Assembly (NCBI GenBank): GCA_965248155.1
Contig: CBDFIO010000002.1
Location: 868,001-932,000, forward strand
DNA from: RFSX01 sp965248155
GTDB taxonomy: Bacteria > Bacteroidota > Bacteroidia > Chitinophagales > Saprospiraceae
Length of the DNA: 64,000 nt
Reading direction: 5' to 3'
Under the pieces are notes generated by a model. That model saw only the letters and a program-made list of their open reading frames with translations. It searched no databases and was not told the DNA's origin. Of the stretch, positions 16,188 through 25,823 are shown in pieces. The translations under genes were made by a program, and so were the position numbers. Each line of letters begins with the position of its first letter. Within the stretch, counting starts at the first letter, position 1.

Positions 16188-18347
16188 TTAATTGGATTTT
16201 GGATGAACTAGCTTCATTTCCTCTATTAAATGTCCTGCTCCGGCATATTTGTCAATAATAAACAGAATATATCTGGCATCAACCATTATATTTCTACAAA
16301 TCGAAGAGTCGTAATTGTAATCACTCATCGTACCTTCCCATGCCCGATCAAAATTAAGTCCTATAAGATTTCCATAAGCATCTATTGCAGGACTTCCTGA
16401 ATTTCCTCCAGTCGTATGGTTGGTTCCAATAAAACATATCGGTAACTTTCCATTCTTGTCAGCATAATCTCCATAATCCTTTTCATCGTATAACTGCAAT
16501 AATTTTTCATCTACATCAAATTCATAATCTCCCGGTTTGTATTTTTCTATGACACCATCTAGATAGGTTACAGGATAATAAGCAACAGCATCCACCGTTT
16601 GATATCCCTGAACTTGACCATATGTAACTCTTAGTGTACTATTGGCATCAGGATAAAATGTTTTGTTTGGAAAGGTCTCTATTAAAGCTGCCATATAAAT
16701 GCGTTGAAGGCTATCAATTTTAAATTTTATTTCATTATAAGGTCCTGTAACATTTTTGTCATATTGGTTCTTCCAATTTAATCCAAATCGATATGCCGGG
16801 TCCTTAGTAATAATTTCTACCGCAGCCGCAGGATCCTTATCCAGAACAGACATCATCCTCTCCTGGTTAGTGAAAATTGTATTCAAATACAATTTTTCAG
16901 CAATATTGTTAAAATTGACTTCTCTGCCTTCAACAATTTTTGCTTTTAGCCTTCTAGGTATAAAATCAGGATGTACCTTCTGAGCATATAACTCTGTCAA
17001 GGCTGCAAAAACTTCTTGATCAATAGTCGGATTATAATCTTTATAAAATGAATTCAGAAAATCCGTAATCCTATTTTTATAACTATGATATCCTTCATCA
17101 CCATTGTTTTCATAACTAGAAACCAATCTTCGTGAAATGTTTAGAATTCGCATCAATTCTATATTTCTTCCTGTGACCTCTGAATAATAATCTCGAACAT
17201 GAGCATATGGTGATAAGTCATCATAGAGTACATTGAACTGTTCAAGAATATTCCTGTTTGGACTATCTTTTGGTAATGAAGAAATAAAATCTTTCTCAAA
17301 TTTTTTCTTTTTAGCTATTGCTCTTGTTTTTTTAAGTCCTGTACTTTCTCCAATCCATTTTTTCCAATAATTCGCAATTCGAGCAAATTTAGAAGAATAT
17401 TGAAGTCTTGTTTTTTCGTCACTTCTCATATACTTATCAACAATATTAAGAGCTTTGTCTCGGATAGAAATTTTCGCTGGATTAGATTGCTCAACAATTT
17501 GTTCGATTGCAACACTTGGCAAATACTCCTGAGTACTTCCCGGAAATCCAAATACCATCGTAAAATCTCCGGCAGTGACTCCGTCTAAAGAAATTGGTAA
17601 ATAATGCTTAGGCTTATATGGAATGTTGTCTTCTGAATAATCAGCTGGAAGATTGTCAGGTCCGGCATAAATTCTGAAAAGTGAAAAATCTCCTGTATGC
17701 CTTGGCCAAACCCAATTATCTGTATCAGCACCAAATTTACCTATGCTTTCAGGAGGAGCGCCAACCAATCTTATGTCCCCATATGTCGTTGTTACAAACG
17801 CGAAATACTGATTACCATTAAAGAAAGGTCTGACAAAAACGTCTTGGTAAGATTCCAGTTCCACACCTTCTACATATCTGCTTATATTCTTATCAATCTG
17901 AGATTGTCGATCTCTAAGATTCATCCGATCGTTAATATTCATAAGGACCTGCTCTGAAACATCAATAATCTCATTGATGAATGTCGCACTTAATCCTGGA
18001 TTAGGAAGTTCTGAATCAAGATCCTTAGCCCAAAAACCATCCTTCAGGAAATTATCTTTGACAGTACTGTGTGATTGAATCTGACCATAACCACAGTGAT
18101 GATTCGTTAGTAACAGGCCATTTGAAGATATTAGCTCTGAGGTACAAAATCCACCAAAATGAACAATGGCATCTTTTAATGATCCTTGATTAACACTGTA
18201 GATATCTTCAGCTGACAATTTCATCCCCATTTGCTGCATCTCTGCTTCATTAAGAGATTTTAACAAAAGAGGAATCCACATGCCTTCTCCGGCATATGTT
18301 GTATTGAAAAAAAACACAAAACAAATCGAATAAATTATGGTCTTCAT
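16188..18347 (-). CDS. S46 dipeptidyl-peptidase, predicted Asp/Glu-specific (DPP11-like, 719 aa)
   Basis: Secreted serine exopeptidase that releases dipeptides from peptides with a free N-terminus. The signal peptide ends at about residue 19 (TTYA), giving the mature GEGMW start typical of S46. The catalytic His lies in LTNHHCGY (residues 83-84) and the Ser in GGNSGSP (S650). R668 in NFDRAWEG lies 18 residues after the catalytic Ser, the same spacing as Arg673 after Ser655 of Porphyromonas gingivalis DPP11, which sets acidic P1 preference; DPP7 has Gly there. Full length. Monocistronic, next to the TlpA-like gene. Confidence 0.93.
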   Translation of the reverse strand: MKTIIYSICFVFFFNTTYAGEGMWIPLLLKSLNEAEMQQMGMKLSAEDIYSVNQGSLKDAIVHFGGFCTSELISSNGLLLTNHHCGYGQIQSHSTVKDNFLKDGFWAKDLDSELPNPGLSATFINEIIDVSEQVLMNINDRMNLRDRQSQIDKNISRYVEGVELESYQDVFVRPFFNGNQYFAFVTTTYGDIRLVGAPPESIGKFGADTDNWVWPRHTGDFSLFRIYAGPDNLPADYSEDNIPYKPKHYLPISLDGVTAGDFTMVFGFPGSTQEYLPSVAIEQIVEQSNPAKISIRDKALNIVDKYMRSDEKTRLQYSSKFARIANYWKKWIGESTGLKKTRAIAKKKKFEKDFISSLPKDSPNRNILEQFNVLYDDLSPYAHVRDYYSEVTGRNIELMRILNISRRLVSSYENNGDEGYHSYKNRITDFLNSFYKDYNPTIDQEVFAALTELYAQKVHPDFIPRRLKAKIVEGREVNFNNIAEKLYLNTIFTNQERMMSVLDKDPAAAVEIITKDPAYRFGLNWKNQYDKNVTGPYNEIKFKIDSLQRIYMAALIETFPNKTFYPDANSTLRVTYGQVQGYQTVDAVAYYPVTYLDGVIEKYKPGDYEFDVDEKLLQLYDEKDYGDYADKNGKLPICFIGTNHTTGGNSGSPAIDAYGNLIGLNFDRAWEGTMSDYNYDSSICRNIMVDARYILFIIDKYAGAGHLIEEMKLVHPKSN

Positions 18348-18426
18348 ATGTGACGGATTTACATTTTAAAATTTAACGTGCGGCAAATTAGAAAAATTTG
18401 GTAATTATTGCAGAAATTGAGAATTA

Positions 18427-19144
18427 TGGATTTTTCCTTTTTATTTGAAAAGACCAAATTTGTATCTTATTCTCAGTCTCACTTAATCCCACTATTTATA
18501 ATTGCCTTCATTGGTATTGGTTCTATTTACAGAATGAAAAAAGGAAAACTCTATTAATTATTTTATCCTTATTCCCTGCCCTTGGAGCTCTGATTCAATT
18601 GACATTTCCAATCATTGAAGGGGACTTCAATTTGAAGGATGATTTACCACTTCATATTTGTCGCTTTGTGGCATTGATTGCACCTATCGTAATATGGAAA
18701 AACAATAAGTTCTGGCTTGGTATATTATATTTTTGGATTCTTGCAGGAACTCTAAATGCAAATATAACTGCAGATGTTGAATATGATTTCCCACACTATT
18801 CCTATTTCACCTATTGGTTAATTCATTCCTTCTTAGTCATCCTGCCATTGTACTACGTCATTGTAATGAAAGTCAATATCACCTTTAAAGATTTTAAAAA
18901 TGCTTTCTGGATGGCAAATGTATTCCTGATTATTACATTAATTACAAATCTTTTGATCGGATCTAATTATATGTATAGTCGGCATAAACCCCCTGTTGCT
19001 TCATTATTGGATCTTCTGGGTCCATGGCCTACGTATCTTATTACCGGACAACTTTTAGCAGGAGTTTTATTCTTTATACTGTATTTACCTTTTTTCTTTA
19101 AAAGAATTCCCTTTAACTGCGGGAGCTTCAATTTCAAAACTTGA
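18427..19144 (+). pseudogene. TIGR02206/YwaF-like integral membrane protein with a frameshift
   Basis: The ATG at 18427 opens a frame reading MDFSFLFEKTKFVSYSQSHL, with the F...H start and first helix of the TIGR02206 (YwaF) family, and stops at about 18558. The rest of the protein continues in another frame, visible from about 18542 (LLIILSLFPALGALIQ) to 19144, with further helices, LPLHICRF and a C-terminal LLGPWPTYL. The switch lies at the A6 run in GAATGAAAAAAGG (about 18533-18545), so one inserted base explains it. The combined product would be about 239 residues with six or seven helices. Function of the family is unknown. Its 3' end overlaps the convergent endonuclease gene by 60 bp. 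Confidence 0.75.
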
Positions 19145-20113
19145 ATCTGATAATCTTATGAAATTGGTATTCGAGATCTTGCCAGCAAAATCTACATATT
19201 GAAATCGGATATTGTTATAAGTTTGTTGATTGCTTTCGATCGTAATTCTATCACCAGGAGAAAGCAAATTCGGATAAACAAAAAAATCGATTTCATCATT
19301 TTCTGAGATCCCTGTTCGTTGGCACACGGCAATAATATCACTGCAATACAATCTTGCCAAACTGCAATCCAAAACAAACGGATTTGGAAGGCCATCCTGA
19401 TACTCTGATATTCTGAATGTCCTCAACCACTCTAGCGAATCAACAGGATCATCACTGTGCCAGACACATAGATCTTCTAATTGATTTTGAAAAAATCCCG
19501 GATCAGCATCTATAGCTTCATCTCGATACATAGTATAGAAATAAAAAAACGCCCGCGCTAAATTTCCCTTAATGTTTTCACGAGGTTCAAAATGACTGTT
19601 GTTATCTTCTGAGTAAGCATCAATTCTAGATTGCGGAATAGAATTCATTGTTTGATCATCGAAATACCAATTGAGGGTTTGATTGTCATCAATTTCCGCT
19701 AATGGATCACTACCCCTTGCCGAATTAATATCTACCCGACTGGGAAACAAAGCATGCATATCACTTTGTGCCGGACCAGATCCTGCTCCTTTGCTTTGAG
19801 GATAAGAATGTTCAAGATTTATGTTCCTGGAGCTCCCACTACCGAATAAGAATTGTGATGGATCCTCACTCAGATCCAAGAACATTGAAAAGCCACTATA
19901 CACACATCTTACTGAATCCTTGTGCAGATAGATATTTTTATATAGTGTATCTTTTGTTGTTGAGAGATTAAGAACATTTTGAGTCTTATAGTTTTCAAAA
20001 AGAGCGGCTCTCAAATCTTCATCTTCAAGGTCTTCAAAAATGGGTATATGGTCAAATTGCCCACATAAAGAAGAAACCGCAAATAAGGATAGAAAGATAA
20101 TCCTTAGCGCCAT
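19085..20113 (-). CDS. Secreted endonuclease I family nuclease (342 aa)
   Basis: Extracellular or periplasmic DNase/RNase of the EndA/NucM family. A signal peptide (to about residue 18, SSLCGQ) is followed by the nuclease domain with INLEHSYPQS, whose His is the general base, then SDMHALFP, INSARGSDPL and a helix with RENIKGNLARAFFYF. The last 70 residues (DFFVYPNLLSPGDRITIES onward) look like a type IX secretion sorting domain. The ATG overlaps the end of the rhomboid gene by 10 bp, so it is cotranscribed with rhomboid and mutL. Confidence 0.9.
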   Translation of the reverse strand: MALRIIFLSLFAVSSLCGQFDHIPIFEDLEDEDLRAALFENYKTQNVLNLSTTKDTLYKNIYLHKDSVRCVYSGFSMFLDLSEDPSQFLFGSGSSRNINLEHSYPQSKGAGSGPAQSDMHALFPSRVDINSARGSDPLAEIDDNQTLNWYFDDQTMNSIPQSRIDAYSEDNNSHFEPRENIKGNLARAFFYFYTMYRDEAIDADPGFFQNQLEDLCVWHSDDPVDSLEWLRTFRISEYQDGLPNPFVLDCSLARLYCSDIIAVCQRTGISENDEIDFFVYPNLLSPGDRITIESNQQTYNNIRFQYVDFAGKISNTNFIRLSDSSFEIEAPAVKGNSFKEKR

Positions 20114-20712
20114 CTTGATTTTTTAAGCCAAAAATAAGTTAAAAGAAAACCAGCAACGGCACCACCAAGGTGGGCGAAGTTAGCAACTCCGGGTTGGTAG
20201 CCCCCTATTCCTGAAAACAAGTCATAAAGAACATAGCCGATTCCCAAATATTTAGCCTTTATAGGGATAGGAGGAAAAATCAACATCAGTTTAACATCAG
20301 GAAATAATACAGCAAAAGCAATTACAACCCCCATAATTGCACCAGAAGCTCCAAGCGCAGGAGGGAAGGAGTTAATGCCCATTGTAATGGCCTGGTAATA
20401 TTGAATTCCAATATGGGCCAGAAAAGCACCTACTCCACAAAGAAGGAATAAACCTAAAAATTTCTTTGGTCCTGCAAATCGTTCTACATAAGGTCCCAAG
20501 AAATAAAGAGCCAACATATTAAATAATAAATGCATCGTGTCGGCATGCATGAACATGTGCGTTACAAGTTGATATGGTTTGAAATCGCTTTGCTCAGGAA
20601 AGTATAGTTTTAAATCTGGTAATAAATTACCTATAGGAGTCATTTGTACTGTGATAAACATCAGTACGTTTATTATAATAAGATTCTTAACTACATCTGA
20701 AATTGGTGGCAT
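20104..20712 (-). CDS. Rhomboid family intramembrane serine protease (202 aa)
   Basis: Six-helix GlpG-like membrane protease. The catalytic Ser is in GASGAIMG, the His in FAHLGGAVAGF, and the oxyanion-supporting HMFMHADTMHLLFNM block lies near residues 51-65. The Bacteroidota arrangement of mutL followed by rhomboid genes is common. It lies 15 bp after mutL and overlaps the endonuclease start. Substrates unknown. Confidence 0.93.
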   Translation of the reverse strand: MPPISDVVKNLIIINVLMFITVQMTPIGNLLPDLKLYFPEQSDFKPYQLVTHMFMHADTMHLLFNMLALYFLGPYVERFAGPKKFLGLFLLCGVGAFLAHIGIQYYQAITMGINSFPPALGASGAIMGVVIAFAVLFPDVKLMLIFPPIPIKAKYLGIGYVLYDLFSGIGGYQPGVANFAHLGGAVAGFLLTYFWLKKSRWR

Positions 20713-20727
20713 TTATTTCTATGTGTA

Positions 20728-22542
20728 TTAACTAAATTGTTTTTCAAGATCATTTAGTTCAAAAGTCAAAAAACATTTTTTACCCGATGGACTAGTATAA
20801 GGCATTTCACAAGCAAAAAGTTCATCAATTAATGTTTTCATTTCTTCCACGGATAGGGATTTACCAATTTTTATAGCCGCGCTCACCGCCATCGATCTGG
20901 CCAGATTCTCATTTTTGGAAATTTCTAATTTTCTGTTTTCGAAAAAGAGTTCAATAAGATTATCTATTACTTCCTGCAAATTATTATCCTGAAATCCTGC
21001 TGGAATCCCATGTACAACATAGGTGTCTCCACCGAAAGATTGAATTTCAAATCCTAAATTGTTAAGCGAAGGAATTAAATCGTTAAATAGATCAAGCTTA
21101 TCTTTTGAAATTTGAAGAGAAATAGGAAATAACTGTTTTTGAATGAGTTCCTCCCGTTGATTCAATTTTCTTAAGTATCTCTCGTATAATATTCTAACAT
21201 GAGCATTATGTTGATTGATAAACAAGAATCCACTTTTTATTTGAATAACAATATATCCATTGTGTAACTGAAGAGGATGTTTGATTTCGTTTTCCAAAGG
21301 GTTGAATCCCAATATCAAGTCACCTGTTGCAGCACTCGGAATTGTCAAATCCTCATTTTCACCAGAATCCTCATCCAACTCAATTTCTTCTAATCCTTTA
21401 TATAATGATTGCCAATTGCGCATTACCGGAGCTGCTCTGGTTGTAGAGGCTTGGGTATTTGAGAAATGATGACTGCCCTTTCTTTCAGGAAAATTATCCT
21501 TTCCACCAATCAGATTTCCTTCTGAGTTATCAAAATCCAATCTTGGAGAAAGACTATATCTTCCTAAAGCATGTTTAACTGAAACTTTCAAATAATTATA
21601 CACCAATCGTTCATCATCAAATTTGATTTCCTGTTTGGATGGATGAACATTTATATCAATTTTATCAGGGTCCAGATCAAGAAATATGACATAGAATGGA
21701 TATTGATCGTCAGCAAGCAGTGAATCGTATGCGGACTTAATGGCATGATTCAGATAAGCCGATTTGATATATCTGTTATTTACAAAAATATATTGCTCAC
21801 CTTTTTGTTTTCTGGCAATTTCGGGATTTCCAACAACCCCTTTTATTTTAATAATATCTGTGTCTTCTTCAACTCTGATAAACTTTTCTTCATATGATTT
21901 TCTGAAGATGCTGATCAATCTTTTTTTCAAGGTTCCGGAAGATAAATTATACAACTCGTTATCGTTGTGAATAACCTTAAATCTGATATCCGCGTATGAA
22001 ATTGCAATGCGTTTAAATTCTTCAAGAATATATTTGAGTTCAACAGAATCGGTCTTAAGGAATTTTCTTCTTGCAGGAACATTAAAAAATAGGTTTTTAA
22101 CGGCTATTGATGTTCCTACCTCAGCTTGACAATAAGTTTGTTCCTGGATTTCAGAAGATTTTATCTTAATGAGACTCGCCATTTCATTCTCTGCCAATCT
22201 TGTCTTCATTTCTACTTCAGCAATCGATGCCATTGAAGCTAAGGCTTCGCCCCGGAACCCCATCGTCTTAATGTTGAAAAGATCCTTTGCCTCACGTATC
22301 TTGGATGTAGCATGCCTTTCAAAACTCATTCTGGCATCTGTTTCTGACATCCCTTTGCCATTGTCTATAACTTGAATAAGCGTTTTACCCGAATTTTTAA
22401 TGATTAATGTAATAATTGTGCTCTCGGCATCAATTGCATTTTCCAATAGTTCTTTCACTACAGAAGCAGGCCGTTGAATAACTTCTCCGGCTGCAATTTG
22501 ATTTGCAATTGACTCAGGTAATAATTTTATAACATCACTCAT
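20728..22542 (-). CDS. mutL: DNA mismatch repair protein MutL (604 aa)
   Basis: GHKL ATPase that links MutS mismatch recognition to repair. N-terminal motifs are intact: ELLENAIDAESTII, DNGKGM, and GFRGEALASM in residues 25-105, and the second-domain INVHPSKQEIKF near 298. The C-terminal dimerisation domain (about 415-604) has NQHNAHVRILYER where endonuclease-type MutLs have DQHAxxExxxxE, and no CPHGRP motif, so nicking activity is not expected. Length is normal. First gene of a mutL-rhomboid-endonuclease run. Confidence 0.96.
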   Translation of the reverse strand: MSDVIKLLPESIANQIAAGEVIQRPASVVKELLENAIDAESTIITLIIKNSGKTLIQVIDNGKGMSETDARMSFERHATSKIREAKDLFNIKTMGFRGEALASMASIAEVEMKTRLAENEMASLIKIKSSEIQEQTYCQAEVGTSIAVKNLFFNVPARRKFLKTDSVELKYILEEFKRIAISYADIRFKVIHNDNELYNLSSGTLKKRLISIFRKSYEEKFIRVEEDTDIIKIKGVVGNPEIARKQKGEQYIFVNNRYIKSAYLNHAIKSAYDSLLADDQYPFYVIFLDLDPDKIDINVHPSKQEIKFDDERLVYNYLKVSVKHALGRYSLSPRLDFDNSEGNLIGGKDNFPERKGSHHFSNTQASTTRAAPVMRNWQSLYKGLEEIELDEDSGENEDLTIPSAATGDLILGFNPLENEIKHPLQLHNGYIVIQIKSGFLFINQHNAHVRILYERYLRKLNQREELIQKQLFPISLQISKDKLDLFNDLIPSLNNLGFEIQSFGGDTYVVHGIPAGFQDNNLQEVIDNLIELFFENRKLEISKNENLARSMAVSAAIKIGKSLSVEEMKTLIDELFACEMPYTSPSGKKCFLTFELNDLEKQFS

Positions 22543-22626
22543 AAAAGAAAAACGAATTACGATAAAAATTGTCTAAAAAATCAAGATAGTTTTCAACATC
22601 TGTGGAATAAAAATTGTGACTGAGAA

Positions 22627-22938
22627 TTAACCTAATCCTTCAATAATTCTGATAAATCTATCAGATTTAAAAATGAGATATGTGACGAACAAAAGGATAA
22701 GAATAATATATACTAATCTTAAGTTTGATTTGTTCACTTGGCTTGAACGATACACCGGATCGCTGTATAACTTATTCCTAAGTCCTAATTTTATTCTCAT
22801 TTTAGCTAATTCTTCTTTGGAAAGCTCATCATATTTATCAATTCTGCTTTGCAAATCATCCTTTGCTTCATCATAAAACCTCGGGATGTAGTCAAATCTT
22901 CTCGGTTTAGTCCTTTTTCCAAATCCAAATCCTGCCAT
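22627..22938 (-). CDS. Small conserved membrane protein of Bacteroidota (103 aa)
   Basis: A basic start (GFGFGKRTKPRRFDYIPRFYD) is followed by a charged helix and one C-terminal transmembrane helix (LVYIILILLFVTYLIF, about 76-92). Proteins with this FGFGK....F.Y.PRFYD start are widespread next to mutL in Bacteroidota and are sometimes mislabelled as riboflavin synthase beta subunit; nothing supports that here. Function unknown; probably an anchored accessory factor. It lies 84 bp upstream of mutL. Confidence 0.8.
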   Translation of the reverse strand: MAGFGFGKRTKPRRFDYIPRFYDEAKDDLQSRIDKYDELSKEELAKMRIKLGLRNKLYSDPVYRSSQVNKSNLRLVYIILILLFVTYLIFKSDRFIRIIEGLG

Positions 22939-22992
22939 TTTTGTTTATAATTTTTATTTAATATATAAAATTACAATCAAAGGTGAATTTAG

Positions 22993-23023
22993 TTGTACTT
23001 AGCATTTTTATAAATTAGATTTG
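22993..23023 (+). promoter_or_regulatory. Probable Bacteroidota housekeeping promoter of the amidophosphoribosyltransferase gene
   Basis: TTG at 22993-22995 and TAGATTTG at 23016-23023 are 20 bases apart, matching the -33 TTG and -7 TAnnTTTG boxes. The start codon is 28 bp further on. Confidence 0.55.
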
Positions 23024-23051
23024 TACTACCTAAGGAATAATGAGAGTTTAA

Positions 23052-24947
23052 ATGAGCGAATCTATTAAACACGAATGCGGATTAGCATTTATCCGTCTTC
23101 TAAAACCTCTCCAGTATTACCATGATAAATATGGTACATCTCTATATGGAATGCAAAAAATGCAACTCCTTCTTCAGAAGCAAAGAAATCGAGGGCAAGA
23201 TGGTGCGGGCTTGGCAAATATCAAGTTGGATGTAACTCCAGGTAATAGATATATAAGTAGAAAGAGGTCTAACTCATCAACATATCTTGAAGATATATTT
23301 CAAGGTGTTTATGAATATTACAATGATTTATCACCTGATAAGCTGGCAGACGCCAGTTGGCTGAAAAGAAATAAACCTTTTTCCGGTGAAGTCATTCTTG
23401 GGCACCTAAGATATGGTACCCATGGAGTCAATTCCATAGAATCCGTTCATCCATTTCTCCGATTAAACAATTGGATGACCAGGAATATCGTTCTTGCCGG
23501 CAATTTCAACTTGACTAATGTCAATGAATTATTTGAAGAACTCCTGTCCTTTGGTCAACATCCGAAAGAAAGATCTGACACCGTCACCGTGATGGAAAAA
23601 ATTGGTCATTTCCTGGATGATGAAGTCGAAAAACTGTTTTCTTGGTTTAAGGCAGAAGGACACAGCAATGAAGAAATCACACAACATATTATTGAGAACC
23701 TGGATGTAAAAAGAGTCCTGCAACGTGCCTCCAGGAAATTCGATGGAGGATATGTAATGGCTGGATTGTTCGGACACGGAGATGCTTTTGTGATGAGAGA
23801 TCCGAATGGTATAAGACCTGCCTTTTATTATCATAATGATGAAGTTGTTGTAATGGCATCTGAACGCCCCGCAATTCAAACATGTTTCAACGCTAGTATA
23901 CGTGATGTAAAGGAACTCAAGCCTGGACATGCACTGATCGTTAAAAAGAGTGGAAAAGTTTCAGAAGATCTGATTCGACATCCAGAAACCAGAAAAGCAT
24001 GTTCTTTTGAAAGAATATATTTTTCAAGAGGAAGTGATAGAGATATTTATCTTGAAAGAAAAGAATTGGGTAAGCTACTTGCACCTAAAATTCTTGAAGA
24101 AATCGAGTATGATCTAGACAACACAATATTCTCATTTATCCCAAATACTGCTGAAATTGCCTTTTTAGGACTTATAGAAGGATTAAACGATAATCTTGAA
24201 GTCATAAAGAAAAAACGCATTCTCGAACTTGGTGACAAAATTACTGGCGAAGAAGTTGATTCTATTTTCAGATTAAAACCAAGAATTGAAAAACTAGCCG
24301 TTAAGGATGCAAAAATGAGAACCTTTATTGCTGATGATAAGCATAGAGGAAACATGGTCTCTCATGTGTATGATGTAACCTATGGTGTTGTAAATAATGA
24401 GGTGGACACGCTTGTGATTGTAGATGATTCTATTGTTAGAGGCACAACTTTAAAAGAAAGTGTCATACAAATTCTCTCTACGCTTAAACCTAAGAAAATT
24501 ATTATCGTTTCATCTGCACCACAAATCAGATATCCTGATTGCTATGGAATTGACATGTCAAAAATGAATAAATTCGTCGCTTTCAAAGCTTTAGTCTCCT
24601 TATTGAAAGAACATGGTAAAGAAGATCTTTTAGAAAAGACTTATTGCAAATGCAAGTCATTACTTGAGAACGAAAATCAAAATTTGGTGAATCCAGTGCA
24701 GGAGCTATATGATCAATTTTCTTATGAGGAAATTTCTGACAGAATAGCACAAATAGTCACGCCGGATAACATTAAACCGGAAATAAAAGTGATTTACCAA
24801 ACCGTAGAAAATTTGAGCAAAGCATGTCCAAATAATAATGGTGATTGGTATTTTTCAGGAGATTATCCAACGCAAGGAGGTATGCGTGTTGTAAATAAGG
24901 CGTTTATTAATTACATGGATAAAATAGACGCCCGAGCATATACTTAA
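23052..24947 (+). CDS. Amidophosphoribosyltransferase-like class II glutamine amidotransferase (631 aa)
   Basis: Makes phosphoribosylamine from PRPP and glutamine, the first step of purine synthesis. The N-terminal Ntn glutaminase has the conserved Cys at position 9 (KHECGLAF), which would be exposed after propeptide removal, with RGQDGAG, LGHLRYGTHG and the KFDGGYVM block. The phosphoribosyltransferase half has VIVDDSIVRGTTLK as the PRPP loop near 470 and FERIYFSRGSD. It is longer than the 470-500 residues of ordinary PurF, with inserts and a C-terminal extension, as in the long Bacteroidota version; whether a second standard PurF exists elsewhere is unknown. The SDR gene follows by 12 bp. 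Confidence 0.85.
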   Translation: MSESIKHECGLAFIRLLKPLQYYHDKYGTSLYGMQKMQLLLQKQRNRGQDGAGLANIKLDVTPGNRYISRKRSNSSTYLEDIFQGVYEYYNDLSPDKLADASWLKRNKPFSGEVILGHLRYGTHGVNSIESVHPFLRLNNWMTRNIVLAGNFNLTNVNELFEELLSFGQHPKERSDTVTVMEKIGHFLDDEVEKLFSWFKAEGHSNEEITQHIIENLDVKRVLQRASRKFDGGYVMAGLFGHGDAFVMRDPNGIRPAFYYHNDEVVVMASERPAIQTCFNASIRDVKELKPGHALIVKKSGKVSEDLIRHPETRKACSFERIYFSRGSDRDIYLERKELGKLLAPKILEEIEYDLDNTIFSFIPNTAEIAFLGLIEGLNDNLEVIKKKRILELGDKITGEEVDSIFRLKPRIEKLAVKDAKMRTFIADDKHRGNMVSHVYDVTYGVVNNEVDTLVIVDDSIVRGTTLKESVIQILSTLKPKKIIIVSSAPQIRYPDCYGIDMSKMNKFVAFKALVSLLKEHGKEDLLEKTYCKCKSLLENENQNLVNPVQELYDQFSYEEISDRIAQIVTPDNIKPEIKVIYQTVENLSKACPNNNGDWYFSGDYPTQGGMRVVNKAFINYMDKIDARAYT

Positions 24948-24959
24948 CATCAAGTCTGA

Positions 24960-25745
24960 ATGTTTAAATCTGGAACTTTTAACAATAAGGTTATCCTTGT
25001 CACAGGTGGTAGGAGTGGTATTGGATATAACATAGCACAAAACTATCTTGAACTTGGTGCAACAATTTATATATGCTCAAGAAAAGAAGAGAAGCTATTT
25101 GAAGCTTGCGAAAAATTGAAAGCCTTCGGTAATGTTTATGCTCAACAATGTGATATAAGAGATGTTGAACATATTGATGCATTAATTGAATTTATAAAAT
25201 CTAACAAGCATAAACTGGATATTCTGATTAACAATGCAGGGGGTCAATTTTTATCACCGGCAAAAGATATTAATGAAAAAGGATGGAATGCCGTAATCAA
25301 TAATAATCTAAATGGAACTTGGTATATGACCCAGAAAATGACGAATGCTTTTTTTATACCTCAAAACTCTGGAAGTATCATCAATATCATCATTAATATA
25401 TTCAAAGGATTTCCAGGAATGGCTCATTCCTCAGCGGCACGAGCTGCAGTTGAAAATCTCACAAAAACTTTGGCTATTGAATGGAGCAAATATAAGATCA
25501 GAATTAACGCTGTAGCTCCTGGTTCAATTATGTCTACAGGATTACAAAACTATCCCCAGGAGTTTGTAGATCAATTAAAAGGCCTTGTTCCTATGAAAAA
25601 ATTAGGAACGACACAGGATGTTGCAAATCTTGTGCTCTTTTTAAGTAGTCAATTCGCAGAATTTATTACCGGTGAGACTGTTTATATTGACGGCGGTCAG
25701 CGTCTTTCAGGAGGACTTCAAGCGCTATTTGAGAGTAATTCATAG
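24960..25745 (+). CDS. SDR-family oxidoreductase, enoyl-CoA reductase-like (261 aa)
   Basis: Rossmann-fold NAD(P)H-dependent reductase. The cofactor loop is TGGRSGIG, NNAGGQ follows near 91, and the C-terminal TGETVYIDGG is typical. The usual Ser and YxxxK catalytic residues are not at their normal place: the segment reads GMAHSSAARAAVENLTK. This HS.AARA pattern resembles the peroxisomal trans-2-enoyl-CoA reductase and dienoyl-CoA reductase-like SDRs, so a fatty-acyl-CoA substrate is the best guess. It lies 12 bp after the amidotransferase gene; no functional link is evident. Confidence 0.8.
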   Translation: MFKSGTFNNKVILVTGGRSGIGYNIAQNYLELGATIYICSRKEEKLFEACEKLKAFGNVYAQQCDIRDVEHIDALIEFIKSNKHKLDILINNAGGQFLSPAKDINEKGWNAVINNNLNGTWYMTQKMTNAFFIPQNSGSIINIIINIFKGFPGMAHSSAARAAVENLTKTLAIEWSKYKIRINAVAPGSIMSTGLQNYPQEFVDQLKGLVPMKKLGTTQDVANLVLFLSSQFAEFITGETVYIDGGQRLSGGLQALFESNS

Positions 25746-25798
25746 ACGAATAGCCCATTTCTCTAGAAATTTGAATTTCAATTGTTGTTTTTGCAATT

Positions 25799-25806
25799 TA
25801 TATTTG
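25799..25806 (+). promoter_or_regulatory. Candidate -7 box (TATATTTG) of the M1 aminopeptidase gene
   Basis: TATATTTG fits TAnnTTTG and lies 18 bp before the chosen ATG at 25824. A clear TTG at the standard -33 spacing is not present. The box lies downstream of an alternative in-frame TTG at 25782, which argues against that upstream start. Confidence 0.4.
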
Positions 25807-25823
25807 CATCACAATTTAATTTT

